A stretch of DNA of 5,987 bases from NCBI GenBank assembly GCA_017523185.1, contig JAFWXB010000399.1:1-5987 (forward strand), in the 5' to 3' direction. Positions 5,839 to 5,987 of the stretch are shown here, piece by piece (position 1 is the first letter of the stretch; each line of letters begins with the position of its first letter). The notes beneath the pieces are model-generated. The model was given only the letters and a program-made list of their open reading frames with translations, had not been told where the DNA came from and did not search any database. The position numbers and the translations under genes were made by a program. The DNA is from Lachnospiraceae bacterium (GTDB taxonomy: Bacteria; Bacillota_A; Clostridia; Lachnospirales; Lachnospiraceae).

Positions 5839-5862
5839 TATCATACTAATTTTGATATTTTA
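5837..5862 (+). terminator. Possible weak terminator at the end of the membrane-protein gene
   Basis: AATATCA (5837-5843) pairs with TGATATT (5853-5859) around a nine-base loop, followed by TT then AAC. The stem overlaps the stop codon, has a single G-C pair and a short T-run, so termination would be inefficient. It is the only candidate between this gene and the window end. Confidence 0.3.
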
Positions 5863-5987
5863 ACAAAATTCTATTGACTATAAAAACCGTATTTTAAATA
5901 GATAATATATAATTTTCAAAGATTTTTGTCTTTATAGTAATTATTTAGTAAAATACTTCTAAATAAATATAACAAAAGTTTTATAAA
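5863..5987. other. AT-rich non-coding end of the window with a possible promoter
   Basis: No gene is visible. TTGACT (5874-5879) resembles a -35 element, but the best downstream -10 candidates (TAGATA 5899-5904, GATAAT 5901-5906, TATAAT 5908-5913) lie 19, 21 and 28 bases away, not the ideal 17. A perfect eight-base inverted repeat, TTATTTAG (5941-5948) with CTAAATAA (5959-5966), lies downstream, where an operator or leader hairpin could sit. ACTATAAA (5877-5884) and TTTATAGT (5931-5938) are also reverse complements. A gene to the right of the window may be transcribed from here. Confidence 0.3.

Overview
The window looks like part of a low-GC Gram-positive genome, most likely a clostridial Firmicute of the Lachnospiraceae type. 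The evidence is a CarB of clostridial character, purine-rich Shine-Dalgarno sites in front of ATG starts, AT-rich coding sequence, very AT-rich intergenic DNA (about 19% G+C over 3361-3702) and U-tailed intrinsic terminators. The family assignment rests on protein recognition alone and is an inference.

Layout. Positions 1-54 (minus strand) are the first 18 codons of folE (GTP cyclohydrolase I), running off the left edge, with a perfect AGGAGG site and about 110 bases of upstream DNA. At about 178 this sequence changes abruptly into the middle of carB (carbamoyl-phosphate synthase large subunit, plus strand, to 3258). CarB lacks its first 48 or so residues, and the frame that stays open upstream (from a TTG at 46) is antisense to the folE start and leader. 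A strong terminator follows carB (3301-3337). A 365-base AT-rich region then holds a good extended -10 promoter and a long repeat-rich leader, followed by a DegV/FakB-type fatty-acid-binding protein gene (3703-4539). After it come a compositionally different island of about 150 bases (4552-4700) that I cannot assign, a second strong terminator (4709-4750), an extended -10 promoter with a 10-base direct repeat, and a gene for an unrecognised five-helix membrane protein (4876-5838). The last 149 bases are AT-rich, non-coding, and may hold the promoter of a gene outside the window.

How the genes relate. They do not form one pathway. CarB supplies carbamoyl phosphate for pyrimidine and arginine synthesis, FolE starts folate/pterin synthesis, and DegV proteins present fatty acids to a kinase for phospholipid synthesis. 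The terminators and separate promoters indicate that carB's operon, degV and the membrane-protein gene are independent transcription units.

Most notable are the folE/carB chimeric junction, which is either a real rearrangement or an assembly error, the unexplained island after degV, and repeated operator-like sequences in the two promoter regions. I see no CRISPR array, complete mobile element, rRNA or tRNA gene, and no convincing new multi-gene system.
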